Origin: an uncultured Tateyamaria sp.
GTDB taxonomy: Bacteria; Pseudomonadota; Alphaproteobacteria; Rhodobacterales; Rhodobacteraceae
Length of the DNA stretch: 64,000 bases
Reading direction: 5' to 3'
Assembly: GCF_947503385.1 (NCBI RefSeq)
Contig: NZ_CANNDO010000010.1
Location: 34,445-98,444, forward strand
Part shown: positions 62,122-64,000 of the stretch, in pieces
How positions within the stretch are numbered: the first letter of the stretch is position 1
Layout: the number at the start of each line of letters is the position of its first letter
Notes under the pieces: generated by a model
What the model saw: only the letters and a program-made list of their open reading frames with translations
The model's database searches: none
Told to the model about the DNA's origin: nothing
Position numbers and translations under genes: made by a program

Positions 62122-62147
62122 GGAACCAAAGGGGTGCTCGTCGCGTT
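62122..62147 (+). promoter_or_regulatory. EcfG-type motif reading rightward, no clear gene
   Basis: GGAACC ... CGTT with N17 spacing on the plus strand, pointing into a stretch (62148-62273) without a convincing plus-strand gene. It could drive a small RNA antisense to the DUF4112 end, or be chance: about one such hit is expected per 64 kb if all four bases were equally frequent. Confidence 0.35.
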
Positions 62148-62273
62148 TTGGTCTGGCGCTAAGCGATTTTCCGATCCTTCGCACCCACGCTCTTTGTCAG
62201 CTTGCGCGTTAAAGAAAGTACGTGCCCCGATCGCGCGGGACGCATAAAAAAACCATTGCAAAGCGGTGCGGTT

Positions 62274-62675
62274 TCAGGCGGGGTGCGGTGTCTTAACCTG
62301 CTCGATGCCCATCTCGCGTTCCAGAAGGGCCAGATTGCGCCGATTGGCTTTGAAGACCAAGTCGAAGGCGTCGCCGATAATGGGAACGCCGCCCAACACA
62401 AAGTCAATCGCGCTGTTTACACCCATCCGGGCCAGCACGCGTTTGCGCGCGCCCATCCGCCACCCTTCGGCGATGAAAATGCCTGCGGGAATTACGGTCA
62501 CAGCATCACCCAAACCGGGGACCAGACCCAAAACGGAATCCCAGCCGAACCGAAGGGACGTTCCGGGGATGCGAAACTTGCTGTCGAGGCCGTCCGCCAG
62601 TTGGCGCAATCGCGCGATGCGGCGCGCTTGATCAGCGGCTTTGTTCGTCATGTGATGGGCGTCCCGCTGTGTCAT
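62274..62675 (-). CDS. DUF4112 protein
   Basis: 133 residues. The conserved core FGWDSVLGLVPGLGDAVTVIPAGIFI and NSAIDFVLGGVPIIGDAFDLVFKAN is typical of DUF4112. Two hydrophobic hairpin-like segments. The ATG at 62675 overlaps the stop of the YihY gene (ATGA), so both are coupled; an ATG eight codons later is less likely. Function unknown. Expected to share the EcfG-type promoter at 63651. Confidence 0.83.
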   Translation of the reverse strand: MTQRDAHHMTNKAADQARRIARLRQLADGLDSKFRIPGTSLRFGWDSVLGLVPGLGDAVTVIPAGIFIAEGWRMGARKRVLARMGVNSAIDFVLGGVPIIGDAFDLVFKANRRNLALLEREMGIEQVKTPHPA

Positions 62676-63616
62676 TCTGCTGGGGCCGTGCTGAGTGTGT
62701 CGGCCTTGACAGCACCGCGATTGCCCATGGGTCGGTCCGGACCCACAGTGCTGTCGCGGCTTGTTTGCGCCTCAAGCTCAGCGTCAAGCAGGCCGCCCAG
62801 AAGGACGATGAACGCCGATAGCCACAACCATGTCAGCAGCACAGTAACGCCGCCCAGCGTCCCGAAAGTTTCATTATAAGTGCCGAAAGATTCCACATAC
62901 ATGCTGAAGCCAAAACTGCCCGCCACCCACAGCACGCACGCCACGCCTGCGCCGGGGGTCAGCCAGCGCCATTTGGCAGAGCGGCGGTCTGGCCCGTAGC
63001 GGTACAGGATGGCGATCCCAGCGCCTGCAATCAGCAGAACCACGGGCCAACGGGCGAGCATGATGATATCCGTGAGGAGGGCGGCGCCGAACCACGCCGC
63101 AACGGCGGGCAGGGCGGCCACAATCAAAACCGCGAGCAGGCCGCCGATGATGAGACCCAGCGTCAGCACAAGTTTTAGCAACGTCAGGCGGACGAAGCCG
63201 CGGGATTCTTTCTCTTCATACACCACGTTGAAGCCGTTGATCAGGCTGGCGACGGCCTTGGACGCGGAATAGAGCGCGAGGGCCAGTGCGAAGGCGGCGG
63301 CGAGGCTGAGCGACGTGCTATCGGCTGTCGCGACCTCGCGAATTTGGCCGATAACGATATCCCGCGCGCTTTCCGGTAGAATGTCGGCGAGGGTCTCGGC
63401 GTGGGTAGTGATAAGGCTGGGGTCCACCAAAAGACCCGCAATCGCGACCGTCGCCGCGATGCCCGGAAAAAGCGACAGGAGACCGTAAAAGGCCACGCCT
63501 GCGGCCAGCAGGCCAATATGGCTCGCGTCCTGCCGTTGATAGACCCGCTGCAGCACGTGCCACCACCCTTTGAGGGGAATGGCGGTTGGGTGTGCGGCTT
63601 GGCGTCCGGGGGCCAT
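62672..63616 (-). CDS. YihY/BrkB-family inner membrane protein
   Basis: 314 residues with about six membrane segments, YihY/UPF0761 family. Marks: SHIGLLAAGVAFYGLLSLFPGIAATVAIAGL near residues 30-60 and the later NETFGTLGGVTVLLTWLWLSAFIVLLGG. Long C-terminal tail. Start ATG 63616 with GGAGA upstream. It is the first gene of a two-gene unit with DUF4112 behind an EcfG-type promoter. The old label ribonuclease BN is not supported. Confidence 0.87.
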   Translation of the reverse strand: MAPGRQAAHPTAIPLKGWWHVLQRVYQRQDASHIGLLAAGVAFYGLLSLFPGIAATVAIAGLLVDPSLITTHAETLADILPESARDIVIGQIREVATADSTSLSLAAAFALALALYSASKAVASLINGFNVVYEEKESRGFVRLTLLKLVLTLGLIIGGLLAVLIVAALPAVAAWFGAALLTDIIMLARWPVVLLIAGAGIAILYRYGPDRRSAKWRWLTPGAGVACVLWVAGSFGFSMYVESFGTYNETFGTLGGVTVLLTWLWLSAFIVLLGGLLDAELEAQTSRDSTVGPDRPMGNRGAVKADTLSTAPAE

Positions 63617-63650
63617 GATTTTGTCTCCGTCTGATCCGGGTCGAGGAGGC

Positions 63651-63676
63651 AACGCGGGGGCGGCGGGATTTGTTCC
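63651..63676 (-). promoter_or_regulatory. EcfG-type general stress promoter of the YihY-DUF4112 unit
   Basis: Minus strand GGAACA, then CGTT with N17 spacing, 35 bases before ATG 63616. Confidence 0.65.
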
Positions 63677-63811
63677 GACCGGGGTGGACCTTGGCTTGAG
63701 GATGCGGTGATCCGAGGGTTTTCATGGGCCCCGGAGAAAGACTCTGATGGGGGTGTCCCAGCGTGGGACATCACCCGGCGTTATATGAATCAATAGGTTA
63801 CAGAGGTGGAT

Positions 63812-64000
63812 TCAGGAAGTGTTAAGGATCGGGCAGCCTGTGGCCAGTTGGGTTTGGCCCGTGACGGGGCCCAGCCCGGAGGTGACTTTGGCGATCACGC
63901 CCCGGACAATGGGGACGCGGACAAAGCCGATGGGGTGGATGGCTCCTGCTCCAACCGGCGTCGCAATGCGCCATAGTGCAGGTGTCGATATCTGCTTATG
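63812..64000 (-). CDS. Possible 3' end of a gene running off the window
   Basis: Open for 62 codons from the right edge to TGA at 63812-63814. The product (...ISTPALWRIATPVGAGAIHP..., ending in QTQLATGCPILNTS) was not recognised; the start lies beyond the window. Codon bias is only moderately genome-like, so this could be chance. If real, it points left toward the YihY unit. Confidence 0.3.
   Translation of the reverse strand, partial: HKQISTPALWRIATPVGAGAIHPIGFVRVPIVRGVIAKVTSGLGPVTGQTQLATGCPILNTS

Noticed and set aside
63617..63811. Additional small gene upstream of the YihY gene
   Set aside because: Open frames here lack start signals; the stretch is explained by the EcfG-type promoter and leader.

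Overview
The window is a GC-rich chromosomal segment from an alphaproteobacterium, most likely a marine Rhodobacteraceae (Roseobacter group). The evidence is an RpoE-ChrR sigma/anti-sigma pair next to the operon equivalent to Rhodobacter sphaeroides RSP_1087-1091, a DinB with an N-terminal four-cysteine ribbon, TRAP and Liv-type transporters, many GTGA/ATGA gene overlaps, and short hairpin repeats between genes. No phage, insertion sequence, CRISPR array, plasmid or replication origin was seen. The left end cuts a ureidoglycolate lyase gene and the right end may cut another gene.

Layout. 1-9500: purine-ring catabolism and respiration. An allA fragment, an SsuABC/NMT1-type ABC importer, a class III aminotransferase, an AT-richer orphan gene, cyanide-insensitive-type cytochrome bd oxidase (cydAB) and the membrane urate hydroxylase puuD. 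9545-13848: mutL, rmuC and a membrane adenylate/guanylate cyclase. 13966-19992: rpoE-chrR, divergent from a five-gene operon (flavoprotein, DUF1365, MFS, DUF3833, SDR) that belongs to the singlet-oxygen regulon in R. sphaeroides. 20071-25730: a DUF3775 gene behind an Fnr-like box, a lysine-forming saccharopine dehydrogenase/GST/phosphatase operon, and a solitary formate dehydrogenase alpha subunit. 25734-39428: a PAS/winged-helix regulator divergent from a Liv-type ABC importer cluster that also carries an acyl-CoA synthetase, a PaaK-like CoA ligase, three small exported proteins, a cupin, DUF6958 and a VIT-family protein. 39473-49333: an orphan ferric-iron permease, YghU-type GST, LysR-sbtA pair, L36, tRNA-Val, formylglutamate amidohydrolase, dinB, a Nudix hydrolase, pyrF and a stress-promoter gene. 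49751-52366: clpB behind a sigma-32 promoter. 52490-58092: a GntR-controlled uronate locus (TRAP transporter, peroxiredoxin-like protein, GntR regulator, SDR, kdgF) with two copies of the same 14-bp operator. 58139-63616: a block of small membrane and envelope stress proteins on the minus strand, served by three EcfG-type (GGAAC-N16/17-CGTT) promoters.

How it works together. Several stress circuits can be read from promoters: RpoE (singlet oxygen), sigma-32 (heat) and EcfG (general stress). The most interesting candidate for an undescribed system is the EcfG-linked block at 58139-63616 together with the separate EcfG gene at 49022. It looks like an envelope-stress module made almost entirely of small, uncharacterised membrane proteins. 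The Liv cluster looks like an uptake-plus-CoA-activation system for an acyl or aromatic acid, with three unknown exported proteins between its ATPase and permease genes. Functions are inferred from visible motifs and family memory only; no database search was run.
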